Source: Pseudomonas putida (GTDB lineage Bacteria; Pseudomonadota; Gammaproteobacteria; Pseudomonadales; Pseudomonadaceae). From it: DNA of 64,000 nucleotides. This document shows, one piece after another, positions 26,623-35,775 of this stretch. The notes under the pieces are model-generated. The model saw nothing but the letters and a program-made list of their open reading frames with translations, did not search any database and was not told the origin of the DNA. Every line of letters begins with the position of its first letter. Within the stretch, counting starts at the first letter, position 1. A program made the position numbers and the translations under genes. The DNA lies in contig NZ_CP029693.1 of assembly GCF_003228315.1 (NCBI RefSeq), positions 2,922,001 through 2,986,000 on the forward strand, in the 5' to 3' direction.

Positions 26623-27873
26623 AGCGCTCTGGGACAACTGTCCCAGCGCCGTGGCCATGCTTGGCGCCAGGGGCAGGCGCGGGATCAGCAGCGCCTGCCA
26701 GGCGTGATAGAGGTCGGGTTTTCCGGCCCAGATGTCGGCGCTCGGGCGGTTCAGCGGGTCGAGTTCGTGGTGCCAACTGCCGTCACAACGGTCGATGAAA
26801 TGCTGCTCGCAAAATTCCCAGAACAGCCGGTACCAGTGCTCGTATTGCGCCTCGCCGGTGCGCTTGAGCAAGGCGCTGGCGGCGGCGCTGGCTTCGCAAT
26901 GGGTCCAGTGCAGACGATGGCGTACCACCGCGCGATTGTCCCAGTCGAGGGTGTAGACGATGCCCGGCGCGCCATCGACGTCCCAGCCATTGAGGCAGTT
27001 TTGTTCGAAGAGTTTTTGCGCATCGGTGACCAGCCATCCCGGCGTGAGCATGCCGGCGCGCACCCGCGCAGCCTCAAGGTGCAACACCAGTCGCGCCCAT
27101 TCGAAGCCGTGTCCCGGCGTGGTGCCGTAGGGGCGGAAACCGTCGGCAGGATTGTCGTGGTTGTACTCGCGCAACGGCTGCCAGTCGCGGTCGAAATGTT
27201 CGATCACCAGGTAGCCATTGGCGGCGGCGTGACCGTGAATCACCCGCTCGACGATGCGCTGGGCGCGGCACAGCCAGCGGTTGTCATTGGTGACATCGGC
27301 CAGTGCGAGGAACGCTTCGGTGGCGTGCATGTTGCTGTTGGCGCCCCGGTACGCCTCTTCTTCACTCCAGTCGCGGTTGAAGAATTCGCGCATGGCGCCT
27401 TCCTCTTCGCTCCAGAAATAGGTGTCGATGATGTCGATCGCATCTTCGAGCAAGGCCTGTGCGCCGGGACGCTGCGCCACCACCGCGGAGCTGGCGGCGA
27501 GCGCCACGAAAGCATGCAGGTAGGCGTTCTTGCCGGTGTTGCCATCGCGGTGTTCGGCCACGGCGAACCAGCCGCCATGCAATGCATCGCGCAACGGCCC
27601 GCGCAGCGCCTGGATGCCGTGATCCACCAACTCGGCGAACCCCGGCAGGCCCTGGATATGGGCCATGGCGAAGCTGTGGGTCATGCGTGCGGTGTTCATG
27701 GTTTCGGCTTGCGCGTCGGCAGGCAGGCGACCTTTTTCGTCGAGATTGCCGAAGCCGTCAGGCAGCTTCGAGGCTTTGGCAAACGCCAGCAGGCGCAGGC
27801 CTTCGGCGGCGAGCCATTGCTGATGGGCGGGTGCATTCAGCCAACTGCTGAAGGCAGGTTGGAAGTGGTCCAT
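26614..27873 (-). CDS. AGE-family sugar epimerase/isomerase
   Basis: A 419-residue (alpha/alpha)6-barrel protein of the N-acylglucosamine 2-epimerase family, which also includes YihS aldose-ketose isomerases and mannose isomerases. Family segments are visible: ETMNTARMTHSFAMA, AYLHAFVALAASS, NSNMHATEAFLALAD and TPGHGFEWARL, the last containing the catalytic-type His. There is no signal peptide. It lies between gtrS and gtsA with its own promoter module, which resembles that of gtsA, so it probably isomerises an imported hexose such as mannose, fructose or glucose. The exact sugar is not determinable. Confidence 0.82.
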   Translation of the reverse strand: MDHFQPAFSSWLNAPAHQQWLAAEGLRLLAFAKASKLPDGFGNLDEKGRLPADAQAETMNTARMTHSFAMAHIQGLPGFAELVDHGIQALRGPLRDALHGGWFAVAEHRDGNTGKNAYLHAFVALAASSAVVAQRPGAQALLEDAIDIIDTYFWSEEEGAMREFFNRDWSEEEAYRGANSNMHATEAFLALADVTNDNRWLCRAQRIVERVIHGHAAANGYLVIEHFDRDWQPLREYNHDNPADGFRPYGTTPGHGFEWARLVLHLEAARVRAGMLTPGWLVTDAQKLFEQNCLNGWDVDGAPGIVYTLDWDNRAVVRHRLHWTHCEASAAASALLKRTGEAQYEHWYRLFWEFCEQHFIDRCDGSWHHELDPLNRPSADIWAGKPDLYHAWQALLIPRLPLAPSMATALGQLSQSAAL

Positions 27874-27910
27874 GGGGGGCCTTTTTTGTTGTTATGACTG
27901 AGGGGCAGTC

Positions 27911-27961
27911 TAAACAACGGGCTGGGGCGGGCTTGTAACGAAGGGGGCGAGTTATGTCACC
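27911..27961 (-). promoter_or_regulatory. AGE gene promoter module matching gtsA
   Basis: TAAAC at 27911, GTAACGAAGGG at 27935 and ATGTCACC at 27954 repeat the elements found before gtsA at identical distances. On the minus strand a -10-like TTTAGACT precedes the gene by about 40 nt. Confidence 0.6.
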
Positions 27962-28006
27962 GGCTTGTGACAATTGCCTTGGGGAATGTGTTGAATGATC
28001 TGACGC

Positions 28007-28073
28007 CATCGCGAGCAAGCTTTGCTCCCACAGGTAACACGCACAACTATGGGAGCAAAGCTTGCTCGCGATG
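28007..28073. repeat. REP doublet, outward-facing, caagctttgc variant
   Basis: Short outward doublet of the gcgagcaagctttgctcccac variant between gtrS and the AGE gene promoter module. Confidence 0.85.
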
Positions 28074-28089
28074 AACGATAACGCGGTCT

Positions 28090-29559
28090 TCAGTCAACGC
28101 TGCGAGGCAACTGCAAGGTCACCCTTAACCCACCCTCACGCAAATTCTGCAAACTCACTTCCCCACCATGGCTATGGGCAATGTTGCGCGCGATGCCCAG
28201 CCCCAACCCATAACCCTGCTGCTGCCCGGCCAAACGAAAGTGCGGTTCGAACACCTGCTCCAGCCGTTGCTCGGGTACCCCCGGCCCTTCGTCGTCGACG
28301 TGCAGCACAAACGCACTCTCGTCGTCATCGATGTGCAGGTGGGCGTTCTGGCCATACTTCAGCGCATTGTCGATCAGGTTGCCGATGCAGCGCTTGAGCG
28401 CCAGGGGTTTGCCCGGATAACTGGCCAGCGCGCGCCCCTGCTGGGTCACTCGACCGTTGCCGTTGGGCGACAGGTACGGCTCCACCAGGCAATCGAGCAC
28501 GTAGTTGAGATCCACCGGTTCGATGTTTTCGTGGATGTCGGTGTCCTTCACGCATTGCAGCGCGCCCTTGACCAACAGCTCCAGCTCATCCAGGTCGCGA
28601 CCGAACTTGGCTTGCAGCTTTTCGTCTTCCAGCAGTTCAACCCGCAAACGCAGACGGGTGATCGGCGTGCGCAGGTCGTGGGAGATCGCACTGAACAATT
28701 GGCTGCGTTCGGTCAGGTAGCGGCTGATGCGCTCGCGCATGGTGTTGAAGGCGCGGCCGACCTCAACCACTTCACTGCCGCCGCCCTCCGCCACCGGCTC
28801 TACATCCGCCCCCAGCGACAACTCCCGCGCCGCCCGCGCCAGGCGCTTGAGCGGTCGGCTCTGCCAATGCACCAGCAGACCGATGAACAACAGCAAAAAG
28901 CCGCTGGTGAGGACGATGAACCACACCTGCTGCGCCGGCAGGCCCTGCTCTTCCAGACTGGTGTAGGGCTCGGGCAACAGCGAGGCGATGTACAGCCATT
29001 CGCCCGGCGCCATCTGGATCTGCGTCACCAGCACTGGCGGGTTGACCGGTTCCAGGGTCAGCGCGTAGTGCGCCCAGGAGCGCGGCAATTCATCGAGTTT
29101 CAGGCCGCCATTGAAAATCCGCAGGTCCTCGGGGCTGACGAACGACACCGAAATGTCGGTGTCCTGCCCCAGGGACTGGCGCAGCACTTCGTCCACCGCC
29201 TGCATCACCGCCGCCTTGCGCGGGGTGATCGGCAGCACTTCCATGCCCAGGGGTTTGTCGTTGAGGGTCACCACGAATCGCGTGCCGCCCATGCTGCGCA
29301 ACTGGTCGAGCACCAGCGGCCGATAGGCCACCGGCAGCGAACGCAGGTAGCTGACGCTGGCGTTCATTGAATGGGCGAGGCTGCGGGCGCTGGTGACCAG
29401 ACCTTCGAGCTGCGTGGCGCGCAGTTGCGACACCCAGATCACGCTCGACAGCGTCTGCGCGAACAACACCGCCAGCAAGGTCAGCAGCAACATCCGTCCG
29501 AGCAGCGAACGCGGCACCGGGATGCGTCGCACCAGCTTGCGCAGGGACTCAGTGACCAT
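28090..29559 (-). CDS. gtrS: sensor histidine kinase GtrS (GltS)
   Basis: A 489-residue membrane sensor kinase, the partner of GltR in control of glucose uptake genes; in P. aeruginosa it senses 2-ketogluconate or 6-phosphogluconate. Order: TM1 (MLLLTLLAVLFAQTL), periplasmic domain of about 140 residues, TM2 (VWFIVLTSGFLLLFIGLLV), HAMP, dimerisation helix with ISHDLRTPITRLRLR (phospho-His), and a HATPase domain with NLIDNALKYG and DDEGPGVP. The start at 29559 is chosen for the family N-terminus; it overlaps gltR by 11 nt. Confidence 0.92.
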   Translation of the reverse strand: MVTESLRKLVRRIPVPRSLLGRMLLLTLLAVLFAQTLSSVIWVSQLRATQLEGLVTSARSLAHSMNASVSYLRSLPVAYRPLVLDQLRSMGGTRFVVTLNDKPLGMEVLPITPRKAAVMQAVDEVLRQSLGQDTDISVSFVSPEDLRIFNGGLKLDELPRSWAHYALTLEPVNPPVLVTQIQMAPGEWLYIASLLPEPYTSLEEQGLPAQQVWFIVLTSGFLLLFIGLLVHWQSRPLKRLARAARELSLGADVEPVAEGGGSEVVEVGRAFNTMRERISRYLTERSQLFSAISHDLRTPITRLRLRVELLEDEKLQAKFGRDLDELELLVKGALQCVKDTDIHENIEPVDLNYVLDCLVEPYLSPNGNGRVTQQGRALASYPGKPLALKRCIGNLIDNALKYGQNAHLHIDDDESAFVLHVDDEGPGVPEQRLEQVFEPHFRLAGQQQGYGLGLGIARNIAHSHGGEVSLQNLREGGLRVTLQLPRSVD

Positions 29560-30280
29560 TGCTGGCGACCACATTGGCGGCCAGTTGATAGCCGCTGCCG
29601 CGCACGGTGCGGATCAGCCGTGGCGGTTTTTCCGTGTCGCGCAGGCGCTGGCGCAGGCGACTGACCGCCATGTCGACGATGCGATCGAGCGGCATCAATT
29701 CGCGGCCACGGGTGGCGTTGCCGATGGTGTCGCGGTCGAGGATTTGCTGGGGGTGATCGAGGAACAGTTTCAGCAAGGCGAAATCGGCGCCGGACAGAAT
29801 CACTTCTTCGCCATCGATGTGAAACAGGCGGTGGCTGACCATGTCCAGGCGCCAGTCATCGAAGGCCAGGACCTCACCGCCATTACGTTCCTGACCGAAC
29901 TGGGCGCGGCGCAACAACGCCTTGATGCGGGCCTGCAGTTCACGAGGACTGAAGGGTTTGCCCAGATAATCGTCGGCGCCCAGCTCCAGGCCGATGACCC
30001 GGTCGGCCTCGTCGGAACTGGCGGTGAGCATGATGATCGGCACCTGTGCGCGCTTGGGATGCTGGCGAATCCAGCGACACAGGCTGAAGCCGTCTTCGTC
30101 GGGCAGCATCACGTCGAGGATTACCAGATCGCTCGGCTCGTCATTCAGGGCCTGGCGAAAACCGGCGCCGTCGGGCGTGGTGCGGACCTGGAAACCGGCG
30201 CGGGTCAGGTAGGTGTCCAGCAACTCGCGGATCTCTTGATCGTCATCGACCAACAAAATCGATTTGTTGACTGAGCTCAC
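29549..30280 (-). CDS. gltR: OmpR-family response regulator GltR
   Basis: A 243-residue response regulator. The receiver domain has the acidic pocket VDDDQE at 11-16 and phospho-acceptor Asp56 (VILDVMLPD); the C-terminal winged helix has the OmpR pattern. In pseudomonads GltR with GtrS controls gts-oprB and other glucose genes. It overlaps gtrS by 11 nt. A REP doublet lies between glk and gltR, so it is less certain that it shares the edd-glk transcript. Confidence 0.93.
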   Translation of the reverse strand: MSSVNKSILLVDDDQEIRELLDTYLTRAGFQVRTTPDGAGFRQALNDEPSDLVILDVMLPDEDGFSLCRWIRQHPKRAQVPIIMLTASSDEADRVIGLELGADDYLGKPFSPRELQARIKALLRRAQFGQERNGGEVLAFDDWRLDMVSHRLFHIDGEEVILSGADFALLKLFLDHPQQILDRDTIGNATRGRELMPLDRIVDMAVSRLRQRLRDTEKPPRLIRTVRGSGYQLAANVVASNGH

Positions 30281-30354
30281 TTCGAAGGCGTCCTTGTTGT
30301 TGGAATTGGGCGGATTATGCCTTAAGCACCACTTTTACTAACAACACAGAACAA

Positions 30355-30446
30355 CTGTAGGAGCGAGCCTGCTCGCGATAGCGGTCTTGCATCCAACATT
30401 TCTGCTGACTGACACTCCGTCATCGCGAGCAGGCTCGCTCCTACAA
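30355..30446. repeat. REP doublet (REPIN), spacer class B
   Basis: Inward-facing, with a spacer ending ctgactgacactccg. It lies between glk and gltR. Confidence 0.88.
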
Positions 30447-30458
30447 TTTGATTGCATT

Positions 30459-31418
30459 TCAAGCGGGGATTGATTGCTCCAGTGCTACACCGGCACCCAC
30501 CAACCCGGAATACGGCGCCGTCACCAGCCACACCGGAATCCCCTTGAAGTAATCGCTCATGCAGCCCTTGTCGGCAAAGCACCGCGCAAAGCCGCTTTCG
30601 AGGAAGAAATCGGCGAAGCGCGGAATCACCCCGCCCACGATGTACACGCCACCGCGTCCGCCGGTGGTCAGCACGTTGTTGCCGGCCACGCGGCCGAGCC
30701 AGCAGCAGAATTGTTCGAGCACTTCCAGCGCGATCGGATCGCCCGCAAGACCCGCCGCAGTGATCGCTTCCGGGGTGTCGAGCACAGGTTCATGCCCATC
30801 CACCGCGCAGATCGCCCGATAGACACGAGGCAAGCCGCCACCACTCAACGCGGTTTCCGCGCTGACGTGCCCGATCTCATTGAAGATGTGCTGCCACAGT
30901 TGAGTTTCGCGCGGACTGCTCAGCGGCAAGTCGACATGGCCACCCTCGCCCGGCAGCGCGGCGAATCGCCCTTCGCCCAGATTGAGCAAGGTGCCGACGC
31001 CCAGGCCAGTGCCCGGACCGATCACCACCGCCGGGCGCATCGGCTCCGGCGTGCCTTCGCAGACCACGCGGTATTCCCCCGGCTGCAAACGAGTCATGCC
31101 CAGGGCCATGGCGGAGAAGTCGTTGACCAGCAGCAACTGGTCGACCTGCAAGGTCTGGCAAAAGCCCTTGCGGCTCAGGCGCCAGTGGTTGTTGGTGAAC
31201 TTGAATTCGTCGCCGCTCACGGGACCGGCCACCGAGAGGCACACCGAACCGATCGAACCCGGCGCCAGGCCCAGCCCGCCCAGATACAGGCTGATCGCCT
31301 CTTCCGGGCTGGCATGGTCGGCCGTCGCCAGCACCTGGACCGATTCCAGCTGCTGGTTTTTCCACAACGCGAAGCGTGCGTTGGTCCCACCGATGTCACC
31401 GACCAAAGCCAGTTTCAA
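30459..31418 (-). CDS. glk: glucokinase
   Basis: A 319-residue bacterial glucokinase that phosphorylates cytoplasmic glucose with ATP. The phosphate-binding motif [13 protein letters not shown] is at 7-19, the catalytic-base Asp100 is in [13 protein letters not shown], and GPGTGLGVG follows near 134-142. It overlaps the edd stop by 4 nt (ATGA), so it is translationally coupled to edd. The gene order edd-glk matches the HexR-regulated operon of pseudomonads. Confidence 0.95.
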   Translation of the reverse strand: MKLALVGDIGGTNARFALWKNQQLESVQVLATADHASPEEAISLYLGGLGLAPGSIGSVCLSVAGPVSGDEFKFTNNHWRLSRKGFCQTLQVDQLLLVNDFSAMALGMTRLQPGEYRVVCEGTPEPMRPAVVIGPGTGLGVGTLLNLGEGRFAALPGEGGHVDLPLSSPRETQLWQHIFNEIGHVSAETALSGGGLPRVYRAICAVDGHEPVLDTPEAITAAGLAGDPIALEVLEQFCCWLGRVAGNNVLTTGGRGGVYIVGGVIPRFADFFLESGFARCFADKGCMSDYFKGIPVWLVTAPYSGLVGAGVALEQSIPA

Positions 31419-33241
31419 TTAAGCGTCTCCAGGGCAGAAGTGAAGGCGCTGGCGCCCTGCTCCGCCGAGCTGAAGGCCATGCGCATGAAACCGAACAGCT
31501 CGCGACCGGTGCCGATGTTGTTGCCCAACAGGCCCTTGGCCGGCGTGCGCGCGGCGAATTCTGCGGCGTCCACCTTGATCTCCAGGGTGCCTTTGACGCC
31601 ATCGACGCGGATGATATCGCCCTCTTGCACCCGCGCCAAAGCGCCGCCCACATAAGCCTCGGGACTGACGTGAATGGCCGCCGGGATTTTCCCCGACGCG
31701 CCGGACATGCGCCCGTCGGTGACCAGTGCGACTTTAAAGCCGCGATCCTGCAGTACGCCGAGAAACGGCGTCATTTTGTGCAGCTCCGGCATGCCGTTGG
31801 AGCGCGGGCCCTGGAAGCGCATCACCGCGACGAAATCCTTCTCCAGCAAACCGGCCTTGAACGCATCGGCCAGGTCCTGCTGATCCTGGAACACCATGGC
31901 CGGTGCTTCGACGATCTGGTTTTCCAGCGCCACTGCCGAGACCTTCATCACCCCGCGACCGAGGTTGCCTTCCATCACTCGCAAGCCGCCCTCTGGTGAG
32001 AACGCGCGGGCGACCGGGCGCAGGATGCTTTCGTCCATGCTGTCGGTGATGCCTTCGCGCCAGACCAGTTCGCCGTTGTCGAGGAACGGCTCCTGGGTGT
32101 AGCGGCGAAGGCCCGGGCCCATCACGGTGTTGACGTTTTCGTGGAGCAGCCCGGCGTCCAGCAGTTCGCGGATCAGGAACGACATGCCACCCGCTGCCTG
32201 GAAGTGGTTGATGTCGGCCTTGCCGTTCGGGTAGACGTGGCTCAGGGTCGGCACGACTTCGGAGAGGTCGGCCATGTCCTGCCAGGTCAACTGGATGCCC
32301 GCCGCCATGGCGATGGCCGGCATGTGCAGGGTGTGGTTGGTCGAGCCGCCGGTGGCATTCAGGGCGACGATGGAGTTGACCAGCGAACGCTCGTCGACGA
32401 TTTCACCGATCGGCATGTAATTGCCATTCTGCTTGGTCAGGCGCGTCACTTGATGCGCCGCTTCGCGAGTCAGGGCATTACGCAATGGCGTGTTCGGGTT
32501 GACGAAGGATGCGCCCGGCAGGTGCAGGCCCATGACTTCCATCAGCAACTGGTTGGTGTTGGCGGTGCCGTAGAAGGTGCAGGTACCGGGGCTGTGGTAG
32601 GAATTCATTTCCGATTCCAGCAGCTCTTCGCGGCTGGCCTTGCCTTCGGCATAGCGCTGGCGCACATCGGCTTTCTGCTTGTTGGAAATGCCCGAGACCA
32701 TCGGCCCGCCCGGCACGAAGATCATTGGCAGATGACCGAAACGCAGCGCACCCATCATCAGGCCGGGGACGATCTTGTCGCAGATGCCGAGCATCAGCGC
32801 GCCATCGAACATGTTGTGGGACAACGCCACGGCGGTGGACAGCGCAATCACTTCGCGGCTGGGCAGGCTCAGCTCCATGCCCGGCTCGCCCTGGGTCACG
32901 CCATCGCACATGGCCGGGGTGCCGCCGGCGAACTGGCCGACCGAACCGATCTCGCGCAGGGCCTTTTTAATCAGCTCCGGGAAGACTTCGTACGGCTGGT
33001 GCGCCGAGAGCATGTCGTTATATGACGAAACTATCGCGATGTTGGCGGAGTTCATCATCCGCAGGCTGTTCTTGTCATCGCTGCCGCAGCCGGCCACGCC
33101 GTGGGCGAAGTTGGCGCATTGCAGTTTGCCGCGCATCGGACCGTCGCTGGCGGCATCGCGGATCAGTGCCAGGTAAGCCTCACGCGTGGCGCGACTACGG
33201 GCGATAAGGCGTTCGGTGACCTCAAGGACGCGGGGATGCAT
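31415..33241 (-). CDS. edd: 6-phosphogluconate dehydratase
   Basis: A 608-residue iron-sulfur dehydratase that forms KDPG from 6-phosphogluconate, the key Entner-Doudoroff step. Family segments are clear: [42 protein letters not shown] and [16 protein letters not shown]. The cluster cysteines are present. It is transcribed divergently from gap across a region with HexR-like sites and is coupled to glk. Confidence 0.95.
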   Translation of the reverse strand: MHPRVLEVTERLIARSRATREAYLALIRDAASDGPMRGKLQCANFAHGVAGCGSDDKNSLRMMNSANIAIVSSYNDMLSAHQPYEVFPELIKKALREIGSVGQFAGGTPAMCDGVTQGEPGMELSLPSREVIALSTAVALSHNMFDGALMLGICDKIVPGLMMGALRFGHLPMIFVPGGPMVSGISNKQKADVRQRYAEGKASREELLESEMNSYHSPGTCTFYGTANTNQLLMEVMGLHLPGASFVNPNTPLRNALTREAAHQVTRLTKQNGNYMPIGEIVDERSLVNSIVALNATGGSTNHTLHMPAIAMAAGIQLTWQDMADLSEVVPTLSHVYPNGKADINHFQAAGGMSFLIRELLDAGLLHENVNTVMGPGLRRYTQEPFLDNGELVWREGITDSMDESILRPVARAFSPEGGLRVMEGNLGRGVMKVSAVALENQIVEAPAMVFQDQQDLADAFKAGLLEKDFVAVMRFQGPRSNGMPELHKMTPFLGVLQDRGFKVALVTDGRMSGASGKIPAAIHVSPEAYVGGALARVQEGDIIRVDGVKGTLEIKVDAAEFAARTPAKGLLGNNIGTGRELFGFMRMAFSSAEQGASAFTSALETLN

Positions 33242-33362
33242 GTGTAGAACTCCAGGCTAACGGATGTGGCGGACCTGATTGTCTATGCTGATCAAACGCC
33301 GATGTCGTTGGGATGACGGACGGTTTTGTTGATCGGTTGGACCAGTTGGTTCAGGTCACTCG

Positions 33363-33377
33363 TTGTAGAATGAATAA
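33363..33377. promoter_or_regulatory. candidate HexR operator, edd side
   Basis: TTGT-N7-ATAA, one mismatch from the HexR consensus, about 120 bp upstream of the edd start. HexR binding to this intergenic region is known in P. putida. Confidence 0.45.
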
Positions 33378-33424
33378 AATATTGCCATCAAAAAGGCTTG
33401 TTTTCTATTTTTTTACGAATAATC

Positions 33425-33439
33425 TTGTTATTCCAACAA
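33425..33439. promoter_or_regulatory. HexR operator, gap side
   Basis: TTGTTATTCCAACAA is a perfect TTGT-N7-ACAA match and a near-complete palindrome, 24 bp before the gap start. It is the best HexR site in the window. Confidence 0.75.
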
Positions 33440-33462
33440 CAAAACGACGGTAGCGCTGATAT

Positions 33463-34464
33463 ATGACTCTTCGAATCGCAATCAATGGTTTTGGCCGTAT
33501 CGGTCGTAACGTCCTGCGCGCACTCTATACCCAGGGCTACCGTCAGGATCTGCAAATCGTCGCCATCAACGACCTGGGCGATAGCGCGATCAACGCTCAC
33601 CTGCTCAAGTACGACACCGTTCACGGCACATTCGACGCCGATGTGCAGCACGATCAGGAAAGCCTGACCGTCAATGGTGACCGTATTTCGGTCAGCGCCA
33701 TTCGCAATCCCGCCGACCTGCCCTGGGCCGCTGAAAAAATTGATGTGGTATTCGAATGCACCGGTCTGTTCACCGACCGCGCCAAAGCCGCCGCGCATAT
33801 CACCGCCGGCGCCCGCAAAGTGATTATCTCGGCACCGGCCAAGGGCGCCGATGCCACCGTGGTGTATGGGGTCAACCACGACATCCTGCGCCAGTCGCAC
33901 CAGATCATTTCCAACGCGTCGTGCACCACCAACTGCCTGGCCCCGGTGGCGCAGGTGCTGCACCGCGAACTGGGCATCGAAAGCGGCCTGATGACTACCA
34001 TTCACGCCTACACCAACGATCAGAACCTGACCGATGTCTACCACAGCGACCCGTACCGCGCCCGCTCCGCCACCCAGAACATGATCCCGAGCAAGACCGG
34101 CGCCGCCGAAGCGGTCGGCCTGGTATTGCCGGAGCTGGCGGGCAAGCTGACCGGCATGGCCGTGCGCGTACCGGTGATCAACGTGTCGCTGGTGGACCTG
34201 ACCGTGCAGCTCAAACGCGAAGCGAGTGCAGAAGAAGTCAACGCGCTGCTCAAGCAGGCCAGCCAGCACTCGAAGATTCTTGGCTACAACGCTCTGCCGC
34301 TGGTTTCCAGTGACTTCAACCACAACCCGCTGTCGTCGATCTTCGACGCCAACCACACCAAGTCCAGCGGCAAGCTGCTCAAGGTGCTGGCCTGGTACGA
34401 CAACGAATGGGGCTTCTCCAACCGCATGCTCGATAACTGCCTGGCGCTGTGTAACGCCGAGTAA
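33463..34464 (+). CDS. gap: glyceraldehyde-3-phosphate dehydrogenase, type I
   Basis: A 333-residue GAPDH that oxidises glyceraldehyde 3-phosphate from the Eda reaction. The NAD fold begins [10 protein letters not shown]; the catalytic Cys154 is in [13 protein letters not shown] and His in TTIHAYTND. It is the HexR-linked gap-1 of pseudomonads, which works in the glycolytic direction with the Entner-Doudoroff pathway. A strong HexR-type site lies just upstream of the start. Confidence 0.95.
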   Translation: MTLRIAINGFGRIGRNVLRALYTQGYRQDLQIVAINDLGDSAINAHLLKYDTVHGTFDADVQHDQESLTVNGDRISVSAIRNPADLPWAAEKIDVVFECTGLFTDRAKAAAHITAGARKVIISAPAKGADATVVYGVNHDILRQSHQIISNASCTTNCLAPVAQVLHRELGIESGLMTTIHAYTNDQNLTDVYHSDPYRARSATQNMIPSKTGAAEAVGLVLPELAGKLTGMAVRVPVINVSLVDLTVQLKREASAEEVNALLKQASQHSKILGYNALPLVSSDFNHNPLSSIFDANHTKSSGKLLKVLAWYDNEWGFSNRMLDNCLALCNAE

Positions 34465-34478
34465 ACCGCGCCTGTTCC

Positions 34479-34582
34479 CTGTAGGAGCGAGCCCGCTCGC
34501 GATGGACTCAAGATCACCACGGGGTGTCAGGTTTCCCGCGTCATCATTGACGACCATCGCAAGCAGACTCGCTCCTACAGGG
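34479..34582. repeat. REP doublet (REPIN), spacer class A
   Basis: Inward-facing with some decay (gcccgctcgc on the left, gcaagcagactcgctcc on the right). It lies between gap and mgsA. Confidence 0.85.
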
Positions 34583-34611
34583 TGCGTGTCATTTCTGGAG
34601 CAACCATCGAG

Positions 34612-35076
34612 ATGATCGGAATCAGCTTCACCGAAAAAACCATGGCCGCGCGCAAGCGCATCGCCCTGGTCGCCCATGACCACTGCAAAGTGTTTTTGCT
34701 GGACTGGGCCGAGCGCCAGAAAGACCGGCTCGCCCAGCATCAACTGGTCGCCACCGGCACCACGGGTTTGTTATTGCAACAACGTCTGAACCTTCCGGTG
34801 GAGAGCATGATCAGCGGCCCGCTGGGTGGCGACCAGCAGCTCGGTGCGCAAATTGCCGAGCAACGGGTCGACATGCTGGTGTTCTTCTGGGACCCGTTCG
34901 AGCCGCAACCCCACGACCCGGACATCAAGGCCTTGCTGCGAGTCGCCGCGGTCTGGAACATTCCCGTGGCCTGCAATGAATGCAGCGCCGACTACCTGCT
35001 CAGCAGTCCGTTGATGGATCAGGCGCACCTGCACCGGATTCCCGATTACGCCACGTATTTGCAGGGCCGCGTCTGA
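34612..35076 (+). CDS. mgsA: methylglyoxal synthase
   Basis: A 154-residue enzyme that converts dihydroxyacetone phosphate to methylglyoxal, relieving sugar-phosphate stress. The family motif IALVAHDHCK is at 17-26, catalytic Asp74 is in GGDQQLGA and His101 in QPHDPD. The ATG at 34612 is taken as start; the earlier in-frame ATG overlaps the REP. Its place after gap suggests protection against triose-phosphate build-up. It is separated from gap by a REP doublet. Confidence 0.93.
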   Translation: MIGISFTEKTMAARKRIALVAHDHCKVFLLDWAERQKDRLAQHQLVATGTTGLLLQQRLNLPVESMISGPLGGDQQLGAQIAEQRVDMLVFFWDPFEPQPHDPDIKALLRVAAVWNIPVACNECSADYLLSSPLMDQAHLHRIPDYATYLQGRV

Positions 35077-35111
35077 CGCTCGGAAAAATCAGCACTTGAC
35101 CAGCGCAGTGG

Positions 35112-35128
35112 ATGATAAGCATTATCAT
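35112..35128. promoter_or_regulatory. Fur box upstream of FecI-type gene
   Basis: ATGATAAGCATTATCAT is a perfect inverted repeat with 7-bp arms, matching the Fur pattern. It lies 27 bp before the sigma-factor start, so iron represses the operon. Confidence 0.8.
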
Positions 35129-35154
35129 TCGCTCGAAATGGATCAGGTCCTCCC

Positions 35155-35673
35155 GTGAGTCAATCGCGCTTCAACGACGTCTTCATCACCCAGCGAGTCT
35201 CCCTGCTGCGCACGCTGGAGCGGATGGTCAACAACCACAGCACCGCCGAGGATCTCCTGCAGGAGACTTACCTGCGGGTGACCCGCGCGCTCAGCGAGCG
35301 GGCCATCGATCATCTGGAACCCTTCGTTTTCCAGACTGCCCGCAACCTGGCGCTGGACCACTTGCGCGCGCGGCGCATCCACTCGCGAACCATGGTCGAT
35401 GACGTGCCGCTGGAGGTCGTGGAAAGTGTCGCCGCCCCGGCCAGCAGCGCCGAGGATGCCGCCCATGCCGAACAACTGCTGGAGCGTTTGAACGTGCGCC
35501 TCGGTCAACTCAGCCCCCGCCAGCAACAGATCTTCATCCTCAGCCGCCTGCACGGCCACAGCTACCTGGAGATCGCCGAAAAACTCGACGTCTCGCAGAG
35601 CACCGTGCAGAAGGAACTGAAACTGATCATGAGCATCTGTATCGGCCTCGCCAACCGCTCGAACGGCCGCTGA
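35155..35673 (+). CDS. FecI-type ECF sigma factor, heme uptake
   Basis: A 172-residue iron-starvation sigma factor with region 2 (STAEDLLQETYLRV, FVFQTARNLALDHLRARR) and region 4 (LEIAEKLDVSQSTVQKELK). It starts at GTG 35155, after a Fur box. It is followed by a FecR-type anti-sigma factor and an STN-domain TonB receptor, the complete cell-surface-signalling set. It most likely drives transcription of the receptor gene when heme or hemoprotein is sensed; the arrangement resembles Hxu and Has loci. Confidence 0.9.
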   Translation: MSQSRFNDVFITQRVSLLRTLERMVNNHSTAEDLLQETYLRVTRALSERAIDHLEPFVFQTARNLALDHLRARRIHSRTMVDDVPLEVVESVAAPASSAEDAAHAEQLLERLNVRLGQLSPRQQQIFILSRLHGHSYLEIAEKLDVSQSTVQKELKLIMSICIGLANRSNGR

Positions 35674-35775
35674 GTCGTCCGTGTCTCGACGCCTTTGTTC
35701 TTCAGGGCTACCCTTGCCCCTCTTTTGCGCTTCACTAAAAAAACAGCCGTGCACAGACACTGCCGAGGAAACACC

